Of a stretch of DNA of 64,000 nucleotides, positions 28,512 through 36,597 are shown piece by piece. A model generated the notes under the pieces. It made no database searches and was not told where the DNA came from. It was given only the letters and a program-made list of their open reading frames with translations. The translations under genes were made by a program, and so were the position numbers. This stretch comes from Pseudarthrobacter siccitolerans (GTDB lineage Bacteria; Actinomycetota; Actinomycetes; Actinomycetales; Micrococcaceae): positions 1 to 64,000 of the forward strand of contig NZ_CAQI01000027.1 in the NCBI RefSeq assembly GCF_001046895.1, read 5' to 3'. The first letter of the stretch is position 1. The number at the start of each line of letters is the position of its first letter.

Positions 28512-29483
28512 CTAGCGTCCGGCCAGTGCGGGGTTGTTTTCGCCTGGAAGCTGGATGCGGGCCATGGAGCCCTCGATGGCTTCGCGGGAGGGTTCCATCC
28601 ACGGCGGAAGCTTCAGGGACCGGCCCAGCTCCAGCAGCGGCTCGTCGATGTCGAAGCCGGGGGTGTCGGTGGCGATTTCGAACAGCACCCCGCCCGGTTC
28701 GCGGAAGTAGATCGAGGTGAAGTACTGGCGGTCAAGGATTTCGGTCACGGCGTAGCCGCGGTCGGCCAGGTCTTGGCGCCACAGCTCCTGGGTTGCGGTG
28801 TCCGGCACCCGGAAGGCGATGTGGTGCACGGTGCCGCCGGCGACCAGGCCTGAGGGTCCCTTCGGGTCGGCGACAACGTCGACGATGTTGCCTGCACCGC
28901 CCGCCCCCGCTTCCAGACGGGTCCGATCGGCGGTTTCGCCGGTGATGCGCAGGCCCAGATCCTCGGTCAGCACCCGCAGCGTGCGCTCGGGGTTCCTGAC
29001 GGTAAGGACTGAGGAGTGCTGGCCGCGGACGGCGTAGTCGGCAGGGACCGACGCGGAGTCCCACGGGTCGCGGGGGTCGGTGGTGGAGGACGCGACCAGG
29101 TCAAGCTGCAGGCCGTCCGGGTCGCGGAGCGACAGGCGCTCCTCGTCCGGGGAAACGCGGGAAATGCTGGAGTTCACGCCGAGGGCGTTGAAGTGGTTCT
29201 GCCACCAGCCCAGGGTTCCGGCGGGGACCGAGAAGGCCGTGGTGGTGGACTGTCCGGAGCCGATCCGGCCCGGCGCTACCTTGCCCCATGGGAAGAATGT
29301 CATCAGCGAACCGGGCCGGCCCGCCTCATCCCCGTAGTACAGGTGGTAAGCCGAAGGGGCATCGAAGTTCACGGTCTTCTTCACCAGGCGGAGCCCGAGG
29401 CCCTTGATGTAGAAGTCGATGTTGGCCTGCGGGTCACCGGCGATGGCGGTGACGTGGTGCAGACCGGAAGTGGGTGCGGTCAT
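28512..29483 (-). CDS. Ring-cleaving dioxygenase, VOC superfamily (MhqO/LinE-like)
   Basis: 323 aa from the ATG at 29483, preceded by GGAGG. Two vicinal-oxygen-chelate repeats. Metal ligands are plausible as His in GLHHVTAIAG, His in GGTVHHIAF and Glu in YFREPGGVLFEIATD. The sequence order matches the MhqO group of hydroquinone-type dioxygenases, which open (substituted) hydroquinone rings. Forms an operon with the MhqD-like esterase. Maleylacetate reductase encoded nearby would process the ring-cleavage product. Confidence 0.88.
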   Translation of the reverse strand: MTAPTSGLHHVTAIAGDPQANIDFYIKGLGLRLVKKTVNFDAPSAYHLYYGDEAGRPGSLMTFFPWGKVAPGRIGSGQSTTTAFSVPAGTLGWWQNHFNALGVNSSISRVSPDEERLSLRDPDGLQLDLVASSTTDPRDPWDSASVPADYAVRGQHSSVLTVRNPERTLRVLTEDLGLRITGETADRTRLEAGAGGAGNIVDVVADPKGPSGLVAGGTVHHIAFRVPDTATQELWRQDLADRGYAVTEILDRQYFTSIYFREPGGVLFEIATDTPGFDIDEPLLELGRSLKLPPWMEPSREAIEGSMARIQLPGENNPALAGR

Positions 29484-29539
29484 GATATTTTCCTCCGGGT
29501 TCTGGTGGTGTCCCGGTCGACCCTTCCGGCGGCCGGTAT

Positions 29540-29557
29540 ACATGCAAATGCATTTAC
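29540..29557 (-). promoter_or_regulatory. ATGCA-AA-TGCAT operator upstream of mhqO-like gene
   Basis: TACATGCAAATGCATTTA, with the palindromic core 29542-29553, 58 bases upstream of the dioxygenase start. The same element recurs at 30204 and 31517. Confidence 0.65.
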
Positions 29558-29622
29558 TTTGCGGGATATTCCCGCACTGCCCCCGTCGCTTGGACCAGCG
29601 GAGGGTGGGCAGAATTTAGCGC

Positions 29623-30165
29623 TTAGTTGGCGGACAGCACGAAAGCGGCATCGACATTGATGGTGACCTTGTCGCCGACCAGGACGCCGCCGGCTTCCAG
29701 TGCCGCGTTCCAAGTGATGCCGAACTGCTTGCGGGAGATCACGGTGGTGGCGGAGAACCCGGCGCGGGTTGCGCCGAAGGGATCCACTGCGGCGCCGCCG
29801 AATTCGACGTCGAATTCCACGGGCAGGGTGGTGTCTTTGATCGTGAGTTCGCCGGCGAGCTTGAACTGCTCGGCCGAGCCCTCGGCTCCGGAGGAGCGGA
29901 AGGTCATTTTGGGGAACTGCTCCACATTAAAGAAATCCTGGCCCTTCACGTGGGCGTCGCGGTTGTTGTCGTTGGAGTCGAAGGACGCGGTGTTGATCGT
30001 GGCCCTGACTGCAGAGGAGTCAAGGCCGCTGCCGATGACCAGGGTCGCGTCGGCTTCGGTGAACTGGCCGCGGACCTTGCTGATGCCGGCATGGCGGACC
30101 ACAAAGCCGATTTCGGTGTGAGCGAGGTCAAGGTTCCACGTGCCGGGGGTGAGAGCTACAGACAT
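29623..30165 (-). CDS. YceI-family protein
   Basis: 180 aa from the ATG at 30165, 5 bases after AGGAGG. Lipocalin-like YceI barrel: GTWNLDLAHTEIGFVVRH, FNVEQFPKMTFRS, GELTIKDTTLPVEFDVEF, and GFSATTVISRKQFGITW. There is no signal peptide, so it is cytoplasmic, unlike E. coli YceI. The family binds isoprenoid quinones or related lipids, which fits the quinone-stress cluster. It has its own ATGCA-NN-TGCAT operator, 41 bases upstream. Confidence 0.92.
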   Translation of the reverse strand: MSVALTPGTWNLDLAHTEIGFVVRHAGISKVRGQFTEADATLVIGSGLDSSAVRATINTASFDSNDNNRDAHVKGQDFFNVEQFPKMTFRSSGAEGSAEQFKLAGELTIKDTTLPVEFDVEFGGAAVDPFGATRAGFSATTVISRKQFGITWNAALEAGGVLVGDKVTINVDAAFVLSAN

Positions 30166-30203
30166 TATTTCCTCCTGGGTTGCGGCGGGAGGTTCCCGCC
30201 GAT

Positions 30204-30220
30204 ACATGCATTTGCATCTA
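30204..30220 (-). promoter_or_regulatory. ATGCA-TT-TGCAT operator upstream of yceI gene
   Basis: ACATGCATTTGCATCTA, core 30206-30217. Second copy of the shared palindrome; it lies in the yceI leader and 126 bases ahead of the divergent maleylacetate reductase, so it may act on both. Confidence 0.65.
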
Positions 30221-30342
30221 CTTTGACCGAGGTTAGTTGAAAAGTCAACTGTGTCCCGTAGCACGTTCCCGGGACCGGCTGGTCTGTCCGCCCCGGGCCT
30301 ATACTCGGCCGTGTCATTGCCACCAGTAGGGGAGTTCCGGTC

Positions 30343-31404
30343 ATGGGTTTGAAGTTTGAGCACGTCACCTTGGGTCAGCGGGTGTTGTTCGGCACTGGTT
30401 TGGCCGGGGCGAACCTGGCTGCCGAGGTGGCCAGGTTGGGTGCGGACAGGGTCATGGTCATCGCTTCACCCTCTGAGGCCAAGCGCTTGGCGTCCGTCAC
30501 AGACGCCATCAAGGTCGCCCTCCATCACCACGATGTGGCCCCGCATGTGCCGCTGGAGAAGGCGGAAAAGGCAAGAGCTGCGGCTGCCGAAAACAACATT
30601 GACCTGCTCGTCTGCGCCGGGGGTGGATCAACCACAGGCCTGGCCAAAGCGGTCGCGTTGACGCTGGGGCTGCCGATTATCGCCATCCCCACCACCTATG
30701 CCGGCTCAGAAGCGACCAACGTGTGGGGCCTGACCGAAGCGTGCAGGAAGACGACGGGTGTTGACGATGCTGTCCTGCCGGTAACGGTGATCTATGACGC
30801 CGCGCTCACCCTGGGCCTGCCGGTGGAACTGTCCGCAGCTTCCGGGCTCAACGCTATGGCCCACTGCATCGACTCGATGTGGGCACCCCGGGCCGACCCG
30901 ATCAACGCCGCCCTCGCGGCCGAAGGAATCCGGGCACTCAATACGGCACTGCCCGCCATCAAAGCCGACCCGCTGGAACCCTCCGGACGTGAACACGCCC
31001 TCTACGGCGCCTACCTGGCCGCAGTAGTGTTCGCCTCAGCCGGATCCGGAATGCACCACAAAATCTGCCACGTGCTGGGCGGTGCCTACAACCTTCCGCA
31101 CGCCCAAACCCACGCCATCATCCTGCCCCACGTCCTGGCCTTCAACACCCCGTACGCCCCCGAAGCCCAGGCCCGGATCGCCGCGGCCTTCGGAACAACC
31201 CGGGCACTGGACGGGCTCAACGCCCTCCGGGACACCCTGGACGCCCCCACAGCCCTGAAGGACTACGGCCTGGCCGAAAAAAATATCCCCGAAGCCGCGC
31301 AGCTGATCCTGCCGGCCATCCCGGCATCAAACCCAGGCGAAGTCACCACTGAAGCACTCGAGAAGCTCCTCCACCGCGCGTACACAGGATCGGCAGCCCT
31401 GTGA
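30343..31404 (+). CDS. Maleylacetate reductase (iron-containing ADH family)
   Basis: 353 aa. Group III iron-dependent alcohol dehydrogenase fold: NAD site VCAGGGSTTGLAKAVAL, then PTTYAGSEATNVWGLTE, metal site ALNAMAHCIDSMW with H in SGMHHKICHVLGG and PHAQTHAIILPHV. The TTYAGSE and GMHHK...H patterns are those of maleylacetate reductases, which convert maleylacetate to 3-oxoadipate in hydroxyquinol and chloroaromatic degradation. Here it stands divergent from yceI and upstream of the FMN reductase, without a hydroxyquinol dioxygenase of the intradiol type; the MhqO-like enzyme may feed it. Confidence 0.9.
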   Translation: MGLKFEHVTLGQRVLFGTGLAGANLAAEVARLGADRVMVIASPSEAKRLASVTDAIKVALHHHDVAPHVPLEKAEKARAAAAENNIDLLVCAGGGSTTGLAKAVALTLGLPIIAIPTTYAGSEATNVWGLTEACRKTTGVDDAVLPVTVIYDAALTLGLPVELSAASGLNAMAHCIDSMWAPRADPINAALAAEGIRALNTALPAIKADPLEPSGREHALYGAYLAAVVFASAGSGMHHKICHVLGGAYNLPHAQTHAIILPHVLAFNTPYAPEAQARIAAAFGTTRALDGLNALRDTLDAPTALKDYGLAEKNIPEAAQLILPAIPASNPGEVTTEALEKLLHRAYTGSAAL

Positions 31405-31516
31405 ATGTCATCCAGCCGGACTGGCCGCAAGACCAGCCATCGTTCCTCGTGACACACCTCACGTCGAAAAAGCTTGATCCTTCAACAAGACAACGGGCAT
31501 GATGGATACAGCAAGT

Positions 31517-31534
31517 ACATGCATATGCATCTAG
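31517..31534 (+). promoter_or_regulatory. ATGCA-TA-TGCAT operator upstream of FMN reductase gene
   Basis: TACATGCATATGCATCTA (core 31519-31530) ends 13 bases before the ATG, in a position where bound protein would block initiation. Third copy of the element at 29540 and 30204. Confidence 0.65.
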
Positions 31535-31546
31535 TTAGGAGTCGCA

Positions 31547-32125
31547 ATGACCAGGATCGCCATCATCACCGGCAGCACCCGCCCGGGCCGCATCAACCAC
31601 CAGGTCGCCCAGTGGGTCCTCGAGCAGACTGCGGACCGCACCGACGCCGAGTTTGAAATCGTCGACATCGCCGACTTCAACCTTCCGGTTCTGGACGAGG
31701 CTTACCCGGCCGCCTACCAGAACTACCAGAATGACCACACGAAGGCGTTCTCCGCCAAGATCGCCGAATTCGACGGATACATCTTCATCGTCGCGGAGTA
31801 CAACCACTCCATCTCCGGTGCTTTGAAGAATGCCCTTGATTACCTGAATGTCGAGTTCAACAACAAGGCCGCCGGCTTCGTTTCATACGGTTCCAAGGGT
31901 GGGGTGCGCGCGGTGGAGCACCTGCGCGGCATCGCCTCCGAACTCCAACTGGCACATGTCCGCAACCAGGTCATGTTCTCGATCTTCTCCGACGTCGAGA
32001 ACTTCAACACCTTCAAGCCCACCGAACAGTCGGCCGCGGCCCTCGCTCCGATGCTGGACCAGCTGATTCTCTGGACCCGCGCCATGGAATTCGCACGCAG
32101 CGAAGCGCTGGTCACCGCCGGCTAG
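31547..32125 (+). CDS. NADPH-dependent FMN reductase / quinone reductase
   Basis: 192 aa, ATG after TTAGGAG. Flavodoxin-like fold: FMN phosphate loop GSTRPGRINHQVA, and IVAEYNHSISGALKNALDYL, typical of the NADPH_FMN_red group, which includes azoreductase-like and chromate/quinone reductases. It performs two-electron reduction of quinones and so avoids semiquinone radicals. The operator directly in front links it to the MhqO and YceI genes. A terminator follows. Confidence 0.9.
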   Translation: MTRIAIITGSTRPGRINHQVAQWVLEQTADRTDAEFEIVDIADFNLPVLDEAYPAAYQNYQNDHTKAFSAKIAEFDGYIFIVAEYNHSISGALKNALDYLNVEFNNKAAGFVSYGSKGGVRAVEHLRGIASELQLAHVRNQVMFSIFSDVENFNTFKPTEQSAAALAPMLDQLILWTRAMEFARSEALVTAG

Positions 32126-32168
32126 TACCCGTCCCCGGCAACTGAACCGCCGAACGCTGAAAATCGCA

Positions 32169-32205
32169 CTGAAAAGCCCCAGAGGTCACCCCTGGGGCTT
32201 TTCAG
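32169..32205 (+). terminator. Rho-independent terminator
   Basis: CTGAAAAGCCCCAG / CTGGGGCTTTTCAG, 14-bp perfect arms with a 9-base loop, 44 bases after the FMN reductase stop. The remaining 170 bases to the LacI gene show no gene. Confidence 0.9.
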
Positions 32206-32376
32206 CATCTCGACAGCCATGCAAAGAAGGGAAAGTCGCATTTCGCGAGCCCTGCCGAGTTAGCGAATCCGGCGGCCCCTTGTCGCGTCGAGCTGTGTCC
32301 TTCCCGGACGCCTTGCCCTCATAAACACCATCACGCACTCTATGGATCGACGTTATCTGCGGAAGTGGAGGAGCAT

Positions 32377-33411
32377 CTATTGGGTCGGAGCCACGAGTTT
32401 GCCACTTGACCCGCGCACGAGCAGCGTGGCCCGCAGCTCGTGTAGACCTCGCTGCGTTGCCACCCTCGGGTTTCCGTCCGAGCCCGGAAGGGCGGACAGG
32501 ACCAGGTCCAGTGCCGCCGCGCCGCACTCGCTGAGGGGAGAAGCGATGGTTGTTAGTGCTGGTGTGGTGAAGTCCGAACCGAAGATGTCGTCTATGCCTA
32601 CGACACTGAAGTCGTCCGGTACTTTGACCGCTGCGGCCTGCAGTTCTTGCATAAGGCCTATGGCCAGCAGGTCGTTGTAGCAAATGGCAGCGGTGGCGCC
32701 TGATGCACGCACGTTGCGGGCCGCGATTCTTCCCCCCTCAGTTGTGGGCGCGGTGGTGGGGATGAGTTGCGTCTCGCGTTTCATCCATTCACAGCACGCG
32801 ACGAGGCATTCCCAGCGCCGTGCGGAAATCCACGATTGATCAGGTCCCGATAGAAAGGCGATCTTGTGGTGGCCTTGAGCGGCCAGGTGACGGACCGCTG
32901 CATTGATGCCGGGCTCGATGTCGGGTACGACGGAGTCAACTCCGTCGACGTGCCGGTTTATAACTGCGATGGGCTTCTGTTCGCTGAGGGCAATGATGTC
33001 CGGATCGCTCATACGGGGCCCGGCCAGAATGATGCCATCGGTTGATGGCTGCATTCGTTGGGCGGCAATGGCCTCCGTTTGGGCGGATTCGGTCGATTCG
33101 GCCAGCATCAAAGTTGTGCCGTGGACCGCTGCTGCCGATTGAGCGCCGCGGATGATGTCGAAATAGCTGGGGTTAGTGATGTCCGAGACGATCAGACCCA
33201 CCAGCCCGGTACGGCCGGTCGGGAGCGCCCGAGCCAAAGGATTGACGTTGAAATTGAGCTCTGCGACAGCGTCCTGGACGAGCTTGCGCGTCTTGAGACT
33301 GACCCGTTCCGGTTGGCCCAGGGCACGGGAGACGGTGGAAGGATTGACGCCCACCAGCTTCGCAACATCGTAAATCGTTGCCCTGCCGCTTGCGGTTTTC
33401 GCGCTCTTCAT
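32377..33411 (-). CDS. LacI-family regulator
   Basis: 344 aa. N-terminal HTH IYDVAKLVGVNPSTVSRAL and hinge NFNVNPLARALPTGRTG, then a periplasmic-binding-like sugar domain (VSDITNPSYFDIIRGA, FLSGPDQSW, GIDDIFGSDFTTPALTTI). Its recognition helix differs from those of the two paralogs at 33.4 and 50.3 kb, so it should bind another operator. It starts 4 bases after the stop of the upstream LacI gene, which suggests co-transcription and layered control of the arabinogalactan locus. Confidence 0.9.
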   Translation of the reverse strand: MKSAKTASGRATIYDVAKLVGVNPSTVSRALGQPERVSLKTRKLVQDAVAELNFNVNPLARALPTGRTGLVGLIVSDITNPSYFDIIRGAQSAAAVHGTTLMLAESTESAQTEAIAAQRMQPSTDGIILAGPRMSDPDIIALSEQKPIAVINRHVDGVDSVVPDIEPGINAAVRHLAAQGHHKIAFLSGPDQSWISARRWECLVACCEWMKRETQLIPTTAPTTEGGRIAARNVRASGATAAICYNDLLAIGLMQELQAAAVKVPDDFSVVGIDDIFGSDFTTPALTTIASPLSECGAAALDLVLSALPGSDGNPRVATQRGLHELRATLLVRGSSGKLVAPTQ

Positions 33412-33414
33412 GCG

Positions 33415-34434
33415 CTAACGCCGCGCAGGCTTGGACGTACCTGTGCTCTTGCGCCAGACCACGGCCGCGACCGGGTCAGTGTATGTCGGCTCGGCTTCGT
33501 TCCGCATGGTTGCCAGGAGTTTGGCAACGGATCGGCGGCCAAGTTCTTCGTAATCGACCTTCACAGTCGTCAGGGTTGGCGCGAGCCATTCCCCCACGGG
33601 GCTGTTGTCCCAACCGGCCACGCTCAAGTCCTCCGGAACGCGCCAGCCCCGCTCAGTCGCGGCGTGGATCGCGGCAGCAGCGAGGACATCGTTGGCAGCG
33701 ATGACAGCGGTGACTCTTGTGTCCTCCGGTAGCTCGAGGACCGCACGTCGGCTGGTTTCTGCCAGCCAGTCGCCTCCTGCCACCCCGGCGGATTCGAGGC
33801 CCAGGCTATCGATGGTTTCCAGATAGGCCTGTTCCCTGCTGCGTACGGTGGGGTGGGTGCGGTCGCCGGCAATGTGCATGAAAGTCCGATGTCCCTGGTG
33901 GGCGAGGGCCTCGATGATCTCTGCGACAGGCGATGCATCGGTGAGGTCGCCAATGCCGCGCATTTCGTCGTCATATTCCGCGCCGACCACTACCGGTACC
34001 CGTGAGGCAATCTGTGCTTGACGCACCGCTTCCAAGGGGGTCAAGGCCAGAATCCCTTCGAAAAGGCCGGCCTCTGCCAGCTCGAGCACGCGGTCAGACC
34101 GCTCTGTTGAGGAGCCGGTCAGTGTGATGGCATCAACTTGGTAGCCCGCTTCACGAGCCGCTTCGGTTGCGCCGGTGAGCATATGTACCGAGCTGACAGC
34201 CGTGCCGGCGGGAAAGAGAATCGCCAACCGGCCCGTGCGGTTAGTACGCAGTGCCCGGGCTGCAAGGTTGGGCCGGTAGTCAAGATCTGCGATGGCGGCT
34301 TTGATGCGTTCGCCCGGATCCTTTCGCGTGCGCTCTCCGTTGAAGCGCAGGTAACGCGAAACCGTCATATGGGAGACGCCAGCAGATTTCGCGATGTCAT
34401 AGATCGTTGAACGTCGCTGTTCCTTATCGATCAC
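33415..34434 (-). CDS. LacI-family regulator, paralog A
   Basis: 339 aa. HTH IYDIAKSAGVSHMTVSRY with a long wing segment FNGERTRKDPGERIK, hinge YRPNLAARALRTNRTG, then a sugar-binding domain (GTAVSSVHMLTGATEAAREAGY, VAGWDNSPVGEWLAPTLTTVKVDYEELGRR). By eye about four of five residues agree with the regulator at 50344-51357, and the recognition helices are identical. It faces the importer operon across a region with four TATCGATA sites, which it most likely represses. Inducer probably a galactose- or GlcA-containing oligosaccharide (inference). Confidence 0.92.
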   Translation of the reverse strand: MIDKEQRRSTIYDIAKSAGVSHMTVSRYLRFNGERTRKDPGERIKAAIADLDYRPNLAARALRTNRTGRLAILFPAGTAVSSVHMLTGATEAAREAGYQVDAITLTGSSTERSDRVLELAEAGLFEGILALTPLEAVRQAQIASRVPVVVGAEYDDEMRGIGDLTDASPVAEIIEALAHQGHRTFMHIAGDRTHPTVRSREQAYLETIDSLGLESAGVAGGDWLAETSRRAVLELPEDTRVTAVIAANDVLAAAAIHAATERGWRVPEDLSVAGWDNSPVGEWLAPTLTTVKVDYEELGRRSVAKLLATMRNEAEPTYTDPVAAVVWRKSTGTSKPARR

Positions 34435-34511
34435 GACGGCCTCCTTGCGTATCGAAGAGGGTTTGGCCGGAGATACCCGCGTCAGCTGTCCTCACCGGAG
34501 CTGACCGAAGC

Positions 34512-34638
34512 TTGACCATAGTGTTATCGATATCTACTCTAGACCAGAAGTCCACAAAAGGATATCGATACGAATTAGGTCTTGACCCATAGTGTTATCG
34601 ATATCTACAGTGGTCACTAAGAGTTCACGTTATCGATA
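34512..34638 (+). promoter_or_regulatory. Tandem promoters with four TATCGATA operators
   Basis: TTGACC (34512-34517), 17 bases, TACTCT (34535-34540); and TTGACC (34582-34587), 18 bases, TACAGT (34606-34611). TATCGATA occurs at 34525-34532, 34563-34570, 34596-34603 and 34631-34638; the first and third lie inside the two spacers. Typical LacI repression layout with looping possible between sites about 33-38 bases apart. The central CpG step suits insertion of the hinge leucine of LacI proteins. Confidence 0.8.
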
Positions 34639-34766
34639 TCGCTTTCACTCTGAAGGCAAAATCGACACAGTTGCCCGTCTGAGGGCCCTAACACTTCTTG
34701 AACAAGAACCGCATCGAAGGAGATGAGTGCTTTGATATCCACCGAGCGCCGACCAGGAGAAGGCCG

Positions 34767-35723
34767 ATGACGGCGCCACCAGTGGTAAGCGACCCCGCCG
34801 CGATCCCGGCCCAGGTGACAAACCGGAAAGCCCCTCGTCGCCGACGTACACCTGGCGTGGGCGGCGTGCGTGTGCCCTTCTGGTTCGTGCTCCCCGCGGT
34901 GCTGGGTTACGCCGCCGTCGTTCTGGTTCCCAACATTGGCGGCGCTGTGCTGTCGTTCACCAACTGGGACGGCTACACGACCGCAATCGACTTCGTAGGT
35001 TTCGCCAACTTCACCCGCGTCCTTGAAGACGACAACGCAGTCCGGGCCATCGGCAACACCTTCCTTCTCACCATTGTTGTGTCGCTGGGTCAGAACCTGC
35101 TTGGGCTGCTGCTCGCGCTCGGACTGCACACGAAGGTCAAGACGCGCATGGTTCTGCGCCTTATTTTCTTTCTCCCCGTCGTCCTCACACCGATTGTCGT
35201 CGGGTACCTATGGAAGTACCTCCTCACCCCCGAAGGAACGGTCAATCAAGTTCTCGCTGCCGTGGGGCTGGAGAACCTTCAGCAGGACTGGCTCGGCAAC
35301 CCCAACCTCGCGCTCTTCTCCGTCTGCGCGTCGATCATCTGGTCCGGTTCCGGATTCTCGATGGTCATCTATCTCGCCGGCCTGCAGGCTGTGCCGCCTG
35401 AGCTTCTCGAAGCCGCGGCCATCGATGGCGCCGGGCCCATTCGCAGCACGATTTCCATCGTCCTGCCACTGATCAACGGTGCCATTGTTGTGAATCTTCT
35501 GCTGGCAGTGCTGGGCAACCTCAAACAGTTCGACTCGGTGTTCGCCATGACCAACGGTGGTCCCGCGGGATCAACCGAAACGATGGCAACGGTCGTCTAC
35601 AAGACGGCATTCCTTTATCTCCAGTACCCAAGTGCGCTTGCGCAGGGTGTCGTGCTCACCATCGTCGTCGGCGTCATCGGCTTCCTGCAGTACCGCATCA
35701 CTCAGCGGAAGGCCCTCGCATGA
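34767..35723 (+). CDS. Sugar ABC importer permease (MalF-like)
   Basis: 318 aa from the ATG at 34767, 6 bases after GGAGAAGG. Basic N-tail, six membrane segments (first: VPFWFVLPAVLGYAAVVLV), and the cytoplasmic EAA loop LEAAAIDGAGPIRSTISIVLPL that contacts the ATPase. CUT1 family. The operon encodes no ATPase, so a shared MsiK-type ATPase elsewhere is expected. It probably imports oligosaccharides released from arabinogalactan. Confidence 0.92.
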   Translation: MTAPPVVSDPAAIPAQVTNRKAPRRRRTPGVGGVRVPFWFVLPAVLGYAAVVLVPNIGGAVLSFTNWDGYTTAIDFVGFANFTRVLEDDNAVRAIGNTFLLTIVVSLGQNLLGLLLALGLHTKVKTRMVLRLIFFLPVVLTPIVVGYLWKYLLTPEGTVNQVLAAVGLENLQQDWLGNPNLALFSVCASIIWSGSGFSMVIYLAGLQAVPPELLEAAAIDGAGPIRSTISIVLPLINGAIVVNLLLAVLGNLKQFDSVFAMTNGGPAGSTETMATVVYKTAFLYLQYPSALAQGVVLTIVVGVIGFLQYRITQRKALA

Positions 35724-36541
35724 ACCGCTATACAGGCCGCACCCTGGCAATCGAGATCATGCTCATTGCCGGTGCCCTCGTCTTCCTGATCCCTCTCTAC
35801 GTGCTCGTATCCGTCGCGCTCCGCGACCCTGAAGCCCAGGCCGGTTTCCTGGGATTCACGTGGCCACTGAAATTCGACAACATCGCTACTGCATGGGTTG
35901 AGTCGAACATGGGTGCCGGACTCCTGAACAGTCTTTTGATCACGGTCGTATCCGTTGCACTCATCATCGTTATCGCATCCATCGCAGCGTACGCGCTCAC
36001 CCGGAACACTCAGCACTGGTCCCGCGGTTTGTTCTACCTGTTCCTGCTCGGCTTCCTTTTCCCTGGCCAGCTCGCGATGCTGCCGCTCTACCTTGGCTTC
36101 TCCTCCATAGGACTCGTTGGCAACCCGCTCGCGGTCATCCTGATCGCGGTCGGGGGGCACATGCCCTTCACGATCTTCCTCTACTCCGCCTTCCTGCGGG
36201 ACCTGCCCAGGGACTACGAGGAGGCGGCGGCCATCGATGGTGCCAAACCACTCAGGACCTTCCTGACCGTCGTGTTCCCGCTCGTCCGCCCGGTCACCGG
36301 CACCGTCGGAATCCTCGCCGCACTGGGCATCTGGAATGACTTCTTCACCCCATTGCTGTACCTCAGCGGCAGCAGCAGCAAGACGGCCCCATTGTCCGTC
36401 TACTCCTTCGTGGGCGAGTACAGCGCGAACTGGCCGCTGGTCTTCTCCGCCCTCATCACGTCGGTTATCCCCATCCTTGTCGCCTACTTCCTGATGCAGC
36501 GCTTCATCATGCAGGGGTTCGCTTCCGGGCTCAAAGGCTAG
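35720..36541 (+). CDS. Sugar ABC importer permease (MalG-like)
   Basis: 273 aa, start overlapping the previous stop (ATGA). Six membrane segments and EAA loop EEAAAIDGAKPLRTFLTVVFPL, followed by the usual MalG ending (MQRFIMQGFASGLKG). Partner of the preceding permease in a CUT1 importer. Confidence 0.93.
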   Translation: MNRYTGRTLAIEIMLIAGALVFLIPLYVLVSVALRDPEAQAGFLGFTWPLKFDNIATAWVESNMGAGLLNSLLITVVSVALIIVIASIAAYALTRNTQHWSRGLFYLFLLGFLFPGQLAMLPLYLGFSSIGLVGNPLAVILIAVGGHMPFTIFLYSAFLRDLPRDYEEAAAIDGAKPLRTFLTVVFPLVRPVTGTVGILAALGIWNDFFTPLLYLSGSSSKTAPLSVYSFVGEYSANWPLVFSALITSVIPILVAYFLMQRFIMQGFASGLKG

Positions 36542-36597
36542 CCGTACGGCTCGCTTCAACCTTGTCAGCACCTACAGAAAATAATGAAAGGCATCAA

